The translations under genes were made by a program, and so were the position numbers. Shown here piece after piece: positions 39,960 to 51,212 of a DNA stretch of 64,000 bases (within the stretch, counting starts at the first letter, position 1; the number at the start of each line of letters is the position of its first letter). The notes under the pieces were generated by a model. That model worked only from the letters and a program-made list of their open reading frames with translations, did no database searches and was not told the origin of the DNA. This stretch comes from Flaccisagitta enflata (taxonomy: Eukaryota; Chaetognatha; Sagittoidea; Aphragmophora), in the NCBI GenBank assembly GCA_965153355.1, contig OZ231127.1, forward strand, positions 43,524,001-43,588,000, written 5' to 3'.

Positions 39960-40884
39960 GTGTGTCCCGACAAAGTGCCGCCATGGCGACCCTGGCGGCC
40001 CCTTGCCATACGGCCCTGCACGTAGGTAACCGAACTATATCATCGGCGGGGTTTCTTTATCACTGATCCCTAATACCCTCCAGGGCTCCCACACAACTAC
40101 GACCTAACGTATCTTTATGGCCTTGTTTTTCCATTCATTTCCAAAAAGGTCTTCATTTTTGGCGCAAATTTTGTTTTCATTGCCTAGTAGATAAATGGTT
40201 AACGGTCGCGAGGTTTTGCTTTTGCGTTGCGTTTCTGTTACTTCATTTCCGATTTGCAAGTCATAGATTCCGAAACCTATTTTCCTCTATTATTTGTCTT
40301 ATCTTTATCATAATGGACATTCATACTTATATAAGTGCTTACATGGGTGTATTATGCTCTGAAGTCTCTATTTTGTGAAACATTATGTTTGATCACCTTG
40401 CTTCCTCATGAAAAATGATTGTACCTACGGATGAACACCCCTTCTTACGGAGATCGACACATTTTAAGAGAGAGACAGTAAACGGCGAAGTAGGCATCAA
40501 ATTAATGGTTGAGCTCAGGCGGGGAAACTAAAAATTGCTGAAAACTGAAAAAAAAAAATATAAATGGGAATGGAACTTTTGAGTGGATTTCAACAATTTC
40601 CTCTCGCGGCAGTAATTGGAAATGGCAAAAGGCAGACAGATAAAAATCCGAATTCTTTATATATAGATAAGGCGCAGAAAGATGAGCTAAAAGAAGAAGG
40701 ATGATGATAATGGAATGAGGTTATTTCAATTTGCTGGAAATTATAGCCAACAAATGGAGCTAGAATGGCAAATGACGTAAAAAGCGCTTCCACTGGTGAT
40801 GCAACAACAAGTTTTTGTCAATAAGACGTCAATCGAGCAATTATCCCATTATCCCATTCCCATTTTGAAAATAAATGTGGGATG
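39960..40884. other. Intronic sequence
   Basis: No repeats or exon-like frames recognised. Confidence 0.35.
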
Positions 40885-40892
40885 ATGTAGGT

Positions 40893-41782
40893 TGGGGGGG
40901 TCGGTATCAACCAAGTTTAGAAATGCCAATTGGACATGTGACCATGCCATGCGCAATAACAAATCAACTTAATACAGTAGATGTCGTCTAGACTTGGAAA
41001 TACGGGGGAAATCATTACAGGAAGACAAATAAAGTTAGGAGGCTGATATTTGGAATATAGACTAATAAAAGGATGTTTTGTTGCCCATGGGTGTTGGTTG
41101 CTATGGAAACACATTTTCATGTATTCACGCTAAAGTATCAATATTTTGAGAAATTTTTTTAGGGAACATTGTTTGAAATAAAATTTGCTACAACTTTCCC
41201 ACAATATGTTCTGTAAGAATATTGCTCGTTTAGCCGTTGCTAGGGAGCGTAACTATGTGTGACAGCCCTGTGATGCTCCCTAGCAACCGCCAAACTAGCG
41301 ATATTCTTACAGAACATACTGTGGAAAAGTTGTTGCAAATTTTATTTTAAACAATGTTCCCTCAAAAAATTTCTGAAAAGATTGATACTTTAGCATAAAT
41401 ACATGGAAATGTGTTTCCATGGCAACCAACACCCATGGGCAATAAAGCATCCCTTTATTAGTTTATATTCCAAATATCAGTCTCTTAACTTTATTTGTCT
41501 TCTTGTTATGAACGACATCTACTGTAACTAAAAGGAAGAGTTCATGAGACTTCATCATTTACAGTCGTGCCAACCCTACCTTTCCCATAGTAAAGTATAG
41601 GAGCTTCCTCTTCCTCTTCCTTCTCCCTATGCATCACAATGTAAATAAGGGGAGTGGCACGACTGTAAATGATATGATGCGACCCCATTTTCCTTTTACA
41701 AATGTTTATATAATGTTATTGAGCACACTTTATCCGTATGTCGGAGTGGCATTTCCAAACTTGGTTGATACCGACCCCCCCA
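40893..41782. mobile_element. 890-bp foldback element with 8-bp TSD (Buster-type site)
   Basis: The ends TGGGGGGGTCGGTATCAACC and GGTTGATACCGACCCCCCCA begin arms that pair along most of the element, centred near 41255. ATGTAGGT flanks both sides exactly (40885-40892, 41783-41790). It fits nnnTAnnn, the known Buster-type hAT target pattern. The right arm is interrupted at about 41530-41697 by a second small inverted repeat. No transposase frame. Confidence 0.88.
41530..41697. mobile_element. Small inverted-repeat element nested in the foldback
   Basis: AAAAGGAA..CATTTACAGTCGTGCCA and TGGCACGACTGTAAATG..TTCCTTTT are inverted, about 168 bp in all. It is absent from the equivalent part of the left arm of the 890-bp element, so it inserted later. 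Confidence 0.7.
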
Positions 41783-42097
41783 ATGTAGGTAGAAATAAAT
41801 AAATCTTTGATCAACCTTGGAAGTAAGCGATGTCACTAGAACATTGTCAGTATGGGCCTGAGGTCGTTTTGCACTGCAAATGGCATTTTTAAAAAAAGTA
41901 ACGAGAATCATGTCGGCTGAAAATTACTCCTGTCATGTGTTTGATGCTGACTTTTACCCTCAAGCAATCACTTTTCTCATGCAACTGGTTCTGTCAAGAA
42001 AGTGTCTCGGCTGTGAAATAATTTGCCACACAAACTAGTTCTGTCATAACTGGTGTCAAAAAAAGCAAAGCGTGAGAGAGAGAGAGAGAGGGGGAAT

Positions 42098-42240
42098 TCT
42101 CACCAGTGGGAAGGATTTTGTTCTCACCAGTGGGATGAAATCAAATTCTCACCAGTGGGAAAGAAAATTCATCCCACTGGTGAGAAAAAATATTTCCCAC
42201 TGGTGAGAATTCAAATGAAAAAAAATTCTCACCAGCGGGA
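42098..42240. repeat. TTCTCACCAGTGGGA array, locus 1
   Basis: Six copies of TTCTCACCAGTGGGA (one with GCGGGA): three forward, two inverted, one forward, separated by about 8-20 bp. A GA repeat lies just upstream (42075-42091). Confidence 0.88.
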
Positions 42241-42249
42241 AGAAAATGG

Positions 42250-44305
42250 AGGAAATGGAGGAAGGGGGAGGAACGGGGAAGAAGAGGGCAGAAAGGGCCT
42301 TCTTCCAATGCTTTTAGGTCAGGATTATAGTTTATAAGGATGGACATGAGACCTAAGGTCAGGATCAAATCTTTTACACTTCATTTTAGGCTTCAAAGAG
42401 GGAGATGTAAAAGACAAAAGCATATGTATATAAACGTAAACCTTTGACCTTTTACCAAGAAACAAAGCCGGATATATGGCCAATACACGCTACGGGGGAG
42501 GCTTTCATAGGTCAAGAAAAATGCTCGGTCATGACGGTGACTGCTCTGGGCTTCAAGAAGGTCTACTCTATCACTTCATAGCACAGAGAAAAAAATTCTC
42601 CTTCAAAATTTTGTTTGAATCAACAAAATGTTTAAAAATTTTTATGTTTTGCTAGATAAGTTGAATGGTTGAAGCCCATCTATAATTCTTGTGAAAGAAT
42701 CGTTTTCCTTGAAAAATTTCCATTCATTTGATATGGAGTTGGACAACATTACTTTATAACAAAAAATCTAGAATAAGGACAAGAGCCTTGGGAGCTCTAA
42801 CTGGTGTTTCATCCGGACCCCTCACAGCTATCCTTAGAAATATCAAAATCCACTTCAAACCTTACCACAAAGCGGCTCAACAGATATAAATCAACAGCAA
42901 GAAAAATCTATAATTGTCAGCTATTTGTGAGATGTGCAAGTGACAAGAAAGAGTACCAGATGAGTGTGCTGAACGCCCCATGCTCCTCACAGCCATCTGA
43001 TCTTCCCATTGTAAAATGCTCATAACACCCATAACCTTAAATCAAGATCCTTCCCACTAATTGAGACAAATCCATCAAGTTACTCTGAGTCAACCCCAAA
43101 CTCTAAAACTTATCAGAGACATCATCCAATTTAAGCAAAACAAATTACCAAAGGATAAGTGAATTATCAAAAGATAATGTAGTTACCAAGGCAATGTTGT
43201 GAAGAAACCATACCCTTAGAGGTAAGAATCGAGAGTCAACCATATGTCGCACTACATGCTTTTATCAAGAAACAAAAAAGTTCAATATTGTGTTACATCA
43301 CTGTTGGTTGTTATATTAGTAATGTTGTTTTCATGTGTTGAGAGATAAATTTGATTTCTTTATTTTTGAGTAAAACTATATAGTGCGACCTATCAAACAA
43401 TTGGAAATTTTACCAGGAATTTGAATCTTTACTCAAATTTTTTAAGATTTTAATGTGAAAAGACTCATGGCAAAAAACATGGTTGTAGAGGCACATTTTG
43501 TTGATTTTAAACAAATTTTGAAGCGCATTTCTTTTAACTCTTATGGAAACAGATAGAGGAAGTCCTCCTGATGACGAAACCAATGGCCATTAAGACCGAG
43601 TATTTAATACAGCCTGCAGAGGTTTTCCCCGTGGCGTGAATACCAATCACAAATAAATAGGCAGGAGAGGAAATGCCTGTTTTCACAATTTCCAGCACGA
43701 TAACCCCAGACGGACCAATGGAAGGACCAATGGACCAACAAATGGACAGATAAATTCTCTTATAGAGTTGCTAGTCCACAACAAAAAACCGCAGATGCAG
43801 CGGCCATTTCAGTGAAAATTTTGACTCTACCTATTGGCTGAAGCTACAAATAAGTTCAACAAGTGTATGATTTCAGCCTACAAGATGAAATTTGGTGTGG
43901 TTTGGATCTCATGGCAATGATTTTGATTTTGAGTCTTGGAAATGGATCTTTACAGCTTCATGTTTAACGCATGGCGCAGCAGTTAAGGATCTCAGCCAAT
44001 CAGAAAAAAATCACTTGAATATAGCTGTCAATAATGATGTTTGGCATGGGCAGGAATGGGTCAGGCATTTCAACAGGTCCGGTGCCACAAGGTCATAAAG
44101 CTTAGACGCCAAAAAGGTGCAGTAAAAAGTCGTAAAGCACATGGTTTAAAATGAGGGTGTTCCCGTGAGTTACAAATTTTCCTTTGATCCAAGAGAATCC
44201 TAACAATGTCATTTAAGGTGATATATCCACCAGGATAGATATTGTATATATGAATAAAATATCAAACATGCTTTTGCGCAAAATGAATCTATCATTTTCA
44301 TCACA
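42250..44305. other. Intronic sequence
   Basis: 42736-42905 is an inverted copy of the 25.9-26.07 kb unit. 43720-43785 is a worn minus-strand GTCC element (CTCTTATAGAGTTGC with GGACCAATGG units). 43195-43235 repeats AAGAAACCATACCCTTAG of 17037. No gene supported. Confidence 0.45.
42736..42905 (-). pseudogene. Possible 3' end of a repeated coding unit (copy 2)
   Basis: On the minus strand it reads SRFVVRFEVDFDISKD in frame, stops shortly after, and shares the downstream CTCTTGTCCTTATTCTAGAT block with 25.9-26.07 kb. A local change before the stop makes the C-terminus differ between copies. Confidence 0.4.
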
Positions 44306-44380
44306 TTTTGTTCTGTGGTAGGGGGCCATCATTTTTTACTATTTTTTTTTTCTCTGTTTCTTTTCTGTGTTTATCTGTCT

Positions 44381-44778
<398 letters not shown>

Positions 44779-44819
44779 TTTTTCCTTTTTCTCTTTCCTT
44801 TTTCGTTTTCCTTTTTTCT

Positions 44820-44968
44820 TTTCCCACTGGTGAGAATTTGATTCTTCCCACTGGTGAGAATTTATAAAAAACAAAATTCTCACTAGTGGGATGATTTTTT
44901 TATCCCACTGGTAGGAATTTTTTTTTTTTAACAAATTCTCACCAGTACGATTTTCCCACTGGTGATAC
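44820..44968. repeat. TTCTCACCAGTGGGA array, locus 2
   Basis: Six copies of the same 15-mer in mixed orientation (inverted, inverted, forward, inverted, forward, inverted) with short AT-rich spacers, again next to CT and GA repeats. Confidence 0.88.
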
Positions 44969-45226
44969 CCAGAGAGAGAGAGAGAGAAATGGAAATGCCC
45001 GATTTGTGAACGAGCAGAAGTACATATCGATGAAAACGTACTAAGTTTACTGGCCCCCGATCAAAACAAACCTGAATGCTAAAATCGTTTATCGTATTCT
45101 TTTCATCGGAATCTGTTTCCTCAACAACTTATGAATTCCTGTTACTAAGATAACATTGAGCAACTTAGCTCATCAAGTCTGGACTCAGATTGCTTAATAA
45201 TTCGAATTTTCATCATTACTATTTTG

Positions 45227-45460
45227 AGTCGCGGACTAGCAACACTAAAAGAGGTTTTGTCTGTCTGTTGGGTCGTCCGTTGGTCCATCGATCGATCTGT
45301 CTCGCTCGTGTTGAAAACGCAAAAAACGCGCATTCATGTTGCTGCAGTTGTTATTGTGTGTGTGTGTGTGGGGGGGGGGGGTTGGAAGGTGAGGGGGTGA
45401 GACTGGGGGTTAGATGCCCCTGCCCACCCGTCCGCGACCGCGCGTCACAGTGTATGATTA
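45227..45460 (+). mobile_element. GTCC element copy (GGAC/GTCC arms)
   Basis: 5' AGTCGCGGAC after TTTTG, a TCCGTTGGTCC tract, an internal GT/G-run insertion (45355-45380), and 3' GTCCGCGAC at 45430-45438. The arms pair over 9 bp. The terminal block is lost. Confidence 0.65.
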
Positions 45461-46675
45461 GCGGAACTCGTAAAATAAGTTTCAGTCTGTAGAAATCCCA
45501 ACCAACTAAGCCGCCTGTGCGGAAAAAAATCAAGCTACCTGTCAATATCTGTTTTGGTCCATACAGCGTTTAATTTATACACAACAAAAAACAACGAAGT
45601 TTGGTTTTTCTCCCTTGTGTTAGACATTTGTTTCATTAATTTTGATTAAAAACATTTTTTGGTGGGCTAATTTCCCCTAGCTCAAACACGGTAAAGCAAT
45701 ATGCTAGCCTGGGCTAGTATACGTCTGTTTCGTCCATATGAATTAGGAAAGAGAGAAAGATGATAGACCTCGCAAATAGCGTTTAGCAAGCACCAACGAA
45801 CAAAGTTTTATTTCTAGATATTTAGTTTGCAAAGTGCCAATTGGCCAACGGTATAACGGACCAACTGGCGAATCAGGCCTCTTGAGGTTTCCCTAGAATA
45901 AGAGCAAAAAGAAATAGTCGCTAATATAAAGCGTTAGATGGCCAGTGGTACCCGATTCCCTTAAATTGGTGAAAAAGGGAATGAGATTGAGAGCATGAGA
46001 GGGGCAGTGGCCCCAGGGGAGCCAATGATTTATTCTTAAGGTCCTAGGGGAGGGGGGGACAAACGGATGTAGGAATGGGAAGAAATTTACCATATATATG
46101 GCCATATGTGAAAACATTGATCATCGACCGCGGCCTTTTTGAGGCCGCTGCTCGTAACCAGGTTATCCATCCAAGAGAGCTGTCTTATATCATATCCGAC
46201 TGACAATGACATGACTGGAGTGGAGGGAGGTGATCAGTAAGCGCATGATATGATACATTCCACGTTTGAGTTGCTATTCTGTCTTTTTTAACTATTTCTC
46301 GTTCTTTTTCTTTTCTTTTTTTTTTGTCGCCTACGTACCTAACAGAATGTCTGTCTCTTTATGTCCGTCTGTCTGTATCTGTCGATCTCTTTCATGTGAC
46401 CGTTTCATCACTTTGTCCGCTTATTCAACCCGTAGATCCTCTATTGCTCTTGCAAATTGATTCCTCCGTTAGGCAATATGACTCTGGCAGAAGTATGAAA
46501 CGTGTGAATTGACGGTAAACTTTCTCAGGGACGGATGAAAACTGATAAGAGGGCCAGCCAGGCGTAACATTACTTTTACAATTATATGCTGTTCCGCTCA
46601 TGATAATTCCATTTATCTCATATGCTTATTTTTGTCTTATTGATTGGAGGCATATTAAAACAATACTGCCTCCTT
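45460..46675. other. Intronic sequence with one solo foldback-end module
   Basis: 45929-46013 contains AAGCGTTAGATGG, GGTACCCGATTCCC and GAGAGGGGCAGTGGCCCC, the same module as 3470-3552. The remainder is unassigned. Confidence 0.5.
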
Positions 46676-46677
46676 TT

Positions 46678-47100
46678 GGGCAGCGGCCCCAAAAGGGCAG
46701 ATGACCTATCCTTTCACATATACAGAAATTTCTCCTCCTACGTCCCCCTCACATCAAGGCCCTAATTCCAGCATCAAGGCTCATATCCTAGCCTCAAGGC
46801 CAAAATCCCAGCCTTGAGGCTCAAATCCTAGCCTTAAGGCCTAAATTCTAGCCTTAAAGCTTTAATCCTAGCCTTAAGGCTCAAATCCCAGCCTCAAAGC
46901 TCAAATCCCTGGGTCGTTTAGGGCCTGCTGACCAATATCAAGCCTTGACACCCCTATCCATGCCCAAAGGTTCAAATCACACACTTACTAAAACAGCACA
47001 GGTCATCGGCCCTTTGGGGCCGATGCCCCTCTCACCATAAGACAGCCACATACACTCACAAAGGGGCAACAGGTACCGCTGACCATCTAACGCTTTTGCG
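46678..47100. mobile_element. Minisatellite-carrying foldback element, copy 1
   Basis: The left arm GGGCAGCGGCCCC..GGGCAGATGACC (46678-46706) is inverted at 47001-47029 (GGTCATCGGCCC..). Between them is an AGCCTTAAGGCTCAAATCCT minisatellite (46757-46912). The right end continues into GGTACCGCTGACCATCTAAC and GCTTTTGCGAC. Confidence 0.75.
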
Positions 47101-47142
47101 ACTTTTTGATGTAATTTCAATTGACTTTTTTAGTGAGTTTTT

Positions 47143-47312
47143 GTCGCGTGCTACTCTACCCTACAACCTGCTTTGCTTCATCCGTCCACCCGTCGCGTGG
47201 TTTCTGGTTCGGTCGGTCAAACTTTTTTTGGTCCGCCAATTTTTTTTTTTTTTTTTTTGCGGTCTTTGGCCTCACTGCTCCTGCCCAAATGCTCCTTGTA
47301 TCCGGCCTTGCT
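47143..47312 (+). mobile_element. GTCC element, first of a cluster of four
   Basis: GTCGCGTGCTACTCTACCCTAC, a short GTCGGTC tract, a T-run, GGCCTCACTGCTCCTGCCC, and the end TGTATCCGGCCTTGCT. The 3' arm is deleted. Confidence 0.7.
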
Positions 47313-47532
47313 ATCACGGAAACTGATGGTGGAGGAGGAATGTGACAGAAAACGAACTTGAGGAAGCCAGAAAAGTCGCAGAAAATGACAGAACGGCGAT
47401 AGATTCCTTAATTGTCAGACAATTGCCGATCTGTAATGGAGGATGATTAAACATTAATTCATTTAGATTCGCAGGATAATATTGAGAGGGGAGCTCTTCC
47501 ATCGCTTTTTGAATTTTTTTCTTCCTCTTTTT

Positions 47533-47727
47533 AGTCGCATGCACGCCGTCGGTCCGTCGATCCGTCGGTCTGTCATGCTTTGCTTTTTTTTGCCGTTTTA
47601 CGACATTTTATGTCATTTTAAGTTATTTCAAGACAATTTACATTTAGTCTTTTGGTCTTTTGGTCTTTTAGTCTTTTGGTCTAATGCTCTTAAAAACCGC
47701 ACGCAACTGTAAGGTGTTGGCCTTGTT
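47533..47727 (+). mobile_element. GTCC element, second of the cluster
   Basis: AGTCGCATGCACGCCGTCGG after TTTTT, a GTCGATCCGTCGGTC tract, GTCTTTTGGTCTTTTGG repeats, the 3' arm GCACGCAACT, and the end GTTGGCCTTGTT. Confidence 0.75.
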
Positions 47728-47737
47728 TTCTTCTTTC

Positions 47738-47939
47738 GTCGCGTGCTACACGACTCTGAACCCCCCTTTGTCGGTCGGTTAGTCCGACCATCGGTCCGTC
47801 ACATATTACTTTTTTTTTTTTTACTTGCGGTCTTTGGTATCACTGCCCCTGCCCAAATGATCAAGTGACCTCAAATATGGCCCTTGCCCACCCGCTCGCG
47901 AGTGGGGTAGCTGTGTATCCGGCCTTGTTTTTTTTTTTT
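47738..47939 (+). mobile_element. GTCC element, third of the cluster
   Basis: CGTCGCGTGCTACACGACT, a GTCGGTCGGTTAGTCC tract, GGTATCACTGCCCCTGCCC, GGCCCTTGCCCACCCGC, TGTGTATCCGGCCTTGTT. It starts 10 bp after the previous copy ends. Confidence 0.8.
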
Positions 47940-47974
47940 TTTTTTTTTCGTCCTCTTGTATTTTCCATCTTTTT

Positions 47975-48060
47975 AGTTGCGGACACGCAACTCTATAAGA
48001 GGCTTTGTCTGTCCGTCCGTTGGTCGGTCCGTAAGCACGAGTCGAAAAGTGAGGAAATGA
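47975..48060 (+). mobile_element. GTCC element, fourth of the cluster (5' part)
   Basis: AGTTGCGGACACGCAACT, CTATAAGAGGCTTTGTC, a GTCCGTCCGTTGGTCGGTCC tract. The 3' part is replaced by the neighbouring foldback element. Confidence 0.75.
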
Positions 48061-48078
48061 GCGTTTTAGATGCGTTTT

Positions 48079-49105
48079 GGGCAGCGGCCCCAAAGGGCCG
48101 ATGTCCTGTAGGACACAGGGGTGAATTTCCTTACGTCCGTCGGTACGTACGTATGTCCGTACGTCCCCCCCTCCGAAGCTTCTCAAGCCTCTCAGGCCTC
48201 AAATCCAGCCTCTCAGGCCTCAAATCCGGCCTCTCAGGCCTCAAATCTGGCCTCTCAGGCCTCAAATCTGGCCTCTCAGGCCTCAAATCTAGCCTTTCAG
48301 GCCTCAAACCCAGCCTCTCAGGAGTTGGTGCATAGATTGCAGCGATTGGCCTCCCTCGATGGATTCCTTTTCTCCTTCCCTACTCCTTTCCTTTTCCCTC
48401 TTTTCTTTTCTTACTATTTCTTTTTCCTCTTCTTCCTTTTCCTCCTCTTCCTCAAATCTGGCCTCTCAGGCCTCAAATCTGGCCTTTCAGGCCTCAAACC
48501 CAGCCTCTCAGGCCTCAAATCCAGCCTCTCAGGCCTCAAATCTGGCCTCTCAGGCCTCAAATCTGGCCTCTCAGGCCTCAAATTTAGCCTTTCAGGCCTC
48601 AAACCCAGCCTCTCAGGCTTCAAATCTGGCCTCTCAGGCCTCAAATCTGGCCTCCCAGGCCTCAAATCTAGCCTCTCAGGCCTTAAATCCAGCCTCTCAG
48701 GCCTCAAATCTAGCCTCTTAGGCCTCAAATCTGGCCTCTCAGGCCTCAAATCTGGCCTCTCAAGCCTCAAATCCAGCCTTTCAGGCCTCAAATCCGGCCT
48801 CACAGGCCTCAAATCCCACCTCTCAAGCCTCAAATCCAGCCTCTTGGGCCTCAAATCCAGCCTCTTGGGCCTCAAATCCAGCCTCTTAGGCCTCAAATTC
48901 CCATTGAATAACATGGCAAATTGAAAAAAAAATTGAAAAAAAATGCAAAATTCCCAATGAATATCACGGAAAATTACCCCAAATATGCCTTCTCAGGACG
49001 TATGGAAATTCACCCCTGTGCCCTTTGGGGCCGCTGCCCTGCTCTCACTCCACTTCTTCAGTTAATCACTCCAAGCAGGGCATCGGGTACCGCTGACCAT
49101 GTGCG
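48079..49105. mobile_element. Minisatellite-carrying foldback element, copy 2
   Basis: The left arm GGGCAGCGGCCCCAAAGGGC..CACAGGGGTGAATTTCC (48079-48130) is inverted at 49004-49039. The core is a 21-bp minisatellite with consensus CTCTCAGGCCTCAAATCYRGC (48180-48900), read as seven-residue repeats in every frame. It is split at 48322-48453 by a copy of exon 2 sequence. The outer right end is TCGGGTACCGCTGACCATG. Confidence 0.85.
48322..48453 (-). pseudogene. 132-bp copy of exon 2 inside the minisatellite
   Basis: Matches 51340-51471 in the same orientation with three mismatches by eye. The source encodes the end of the second poly-Glu run through SLQSMHQLGE. It lies in the intron that follows that exon and has no splice signals of its own. 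Confidence 0.9.
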
Positions 49106-49155
49106 ATCCTTGGATGACTTGTTGTGCATGTGAGTGGGGGACCTTTGGTGTGGAT

Positions 49156-49424
<269 letters not shown>

Positions 49425-49706
49425 CTTACTTTACTCGCTGTACTGCTTGGCAAGATTCTATTTCTTGAGCGTCTGCTTTTCTTCTACTTCGCCATTTTCT
49501 CATCTGCTTCTAGGGCAATAACCACATGTTTTTCCCTCTCCCTCTCTAATTTCTGGCTCTGGTGATTATGGGGTGATTTGGGGGTGCCAGTTTTGCTTAC
49601 ACCTTTGATGCACACATAAACGTGTTAGTGATTAACCAGTAATTCTGGGTTACAATATCGGGGAGGGGGGAGGAGCAGGGATAGAAATCTGCGTTATCAC
49701 GTTTTT

Positions 49707-49849
49707 AGTTGCGGACACGCAACTCTATAAGAGGCTTTGTCCGTCCGTCGGTCGGTCGGTTGGTCACGCTCGAGTTGAAAAGTGGGAAAACGCGCATTTC
49801 CGCCCCTGCCCACCCGTCCGCAACTGGTGGCCGTGTATCCGGCCTTGTT
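49707..49849 (+). mobile_element. GTCC element, subfamily II (type copy)
   Basis: AGTTGCGGACACGCAACT (49707-49724) and the 3' arm GTCCGCAACT (49816-49825) pair perfectly over 10 bp. Tract GTCCGTCCGTCGGTCGGTCG, CGCCCCTGCCCACCC, end GTGGCCGTGTATCCGGCCTTGTT. GACGGACGGACGGACG at 49890-49910 may be a second, inverted fragment. Confidence 0.9.
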
Positions 49850-49999
49850 CTAGTCGTGCTCACTGCAAGTCACAGACGGAAGGAGGGATGGACGGACGGA
49901 CGGACGAACGGATGGATGGTTGGATGGATGGATGGACGGGCGGACAGACAAAGCCTCCCAAGTCCTGAGTGCACGAGAAAAAATATTTTTGTGGTTTAA

Positions 50000-50810
50000 G
50001 TTAGGGACAGAGCGTGCCGAAAAAAAATCGTCATGTTTGAAACTTGAAATAACCTTTTTTTTTTCCTTTTTTGCATTTTCAGCATTAATGTCTTTTTCGT
50101 CTTTCATATGCTAATAAATCGATAGCTGGATGACTTTGTCTTCGTGAACGTCTTTCTAGCTTTTAATATTTTGTCATGAGCGTCTTACTAACTTTTAAGA
50201 TTTTGGTATGAGTAAGTTCACTAATGACTTGTTGTCTCTTTCAATATGAATATTGAAATCTTTCGCTTTTAGTGCCTTTTCACATGTTACTGTCGGACAG
50301 TCCATTACACTTTACATATTCAGCGTCTATGGGCAGACTCTACATCAATGAGCCTGCTCAAATAGTTTATCACACTTAATTACTGCCCCGTTCACCCACA
50401 CACGACTTGGGTAACCGTGTAGTCGATAAACTCCATCACCACTGCCCCTGCTCAACCTTGCGTGTCATGATCAGACATAAAGCTGCAAAAAGAAGAGAAT
50501 GACAGGCAAACAAATTATATGGGGGACGATATTGCTAATGGTGGAACTTTTTCCACTAGATTGACACGTTATCCCAGAAGACAGGAGGGGGGGGGGGAAA
50601 TTGAACGCATGAAGGGATATTTAGTTATTTAAAAATCGCCGTCAACGTTTGCAGCGGAGCAAAGGAGCGGACTACACTCTAGCAACATGACACCATTTTC
50701 GCGCTGTAAGGTATCTGACAGTCACTCAAAAAATGTCTCTTCGTCCATTTCTACCTCCTGGCTGACTCCACCGGTAATCCGACATAAGCACCCCCTGCTT
50801 ATCCCAGGGA
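50000..50810. other. Intronic sequence
   Basis: A worn GTCC-like stretch near 50290-50420 (GTCGGACAGTCC, ACTGCCCCGTTCACCC, GTAACCGTGTAG) and a G-run near 50587. Nothing else. Confidence 0.4.
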
Positions 50811-50812
<2 letters not shown>

Positions 50813-50865
<53 letters not shown>

Positions 50866-50890
50866 CTTGCTTTCTTTTCTCTACTTTTTT

Positions 50891-50954
<64 letters not shown>

Positions 50955-50974
50955 ACTGACTTTCTTACTTTCGT

Positions 50975-51027
<53 letters not shown>
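50813..51027. repeat. (CT)n, (CTTT)n, (CT)n compound microsatellite
   Basis: CT at 50813-50861, CTTT at 50889-50954, CT at 50977-51027, ending 20 bp before the exon 2 donor. Confidence 0.96.
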
Positions 51028-51030
<3 letters not shown>

Positions 51031-51048
51031 CCTCCCCAAGAAGCTTAC

Positions 51049-51169
51049 CTTCGCGGGGGCGACGGGAGAAATTATTCCAAAGGAAAGTTTTCTTTCTTCA
51101 CCCGCGTTGTTATGGTTAATGTTAATGTTGTTGTTGTGGTTGTGGTTGTGGTTGTGGTTGTGGTTGTGG

Positions 51170-51212
<43 letters not shown>

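Noticed and set aside
42098-42240. CRISPR-like array
   Set aside because: The repeat is only 15 bp, is in both orientations, has spacers shorter than the repeat, and the DNA is eukaryotic.
43892-44098. Plus-strand frame containing NNDVWHGQEWVRHF
   Set aside because: The DVWH-like phrase recalls uncharacterised transposon proteins, but the evidence is one short phrase in 68 codons without a second copy or boundary.
48121-48924. 267-codon frame with seven-residue repeats
   Set aside because: A 21-bp minisatellite is open in several frames on both strands by construction, and a copied exon piece interrupts it. No splice or start support.
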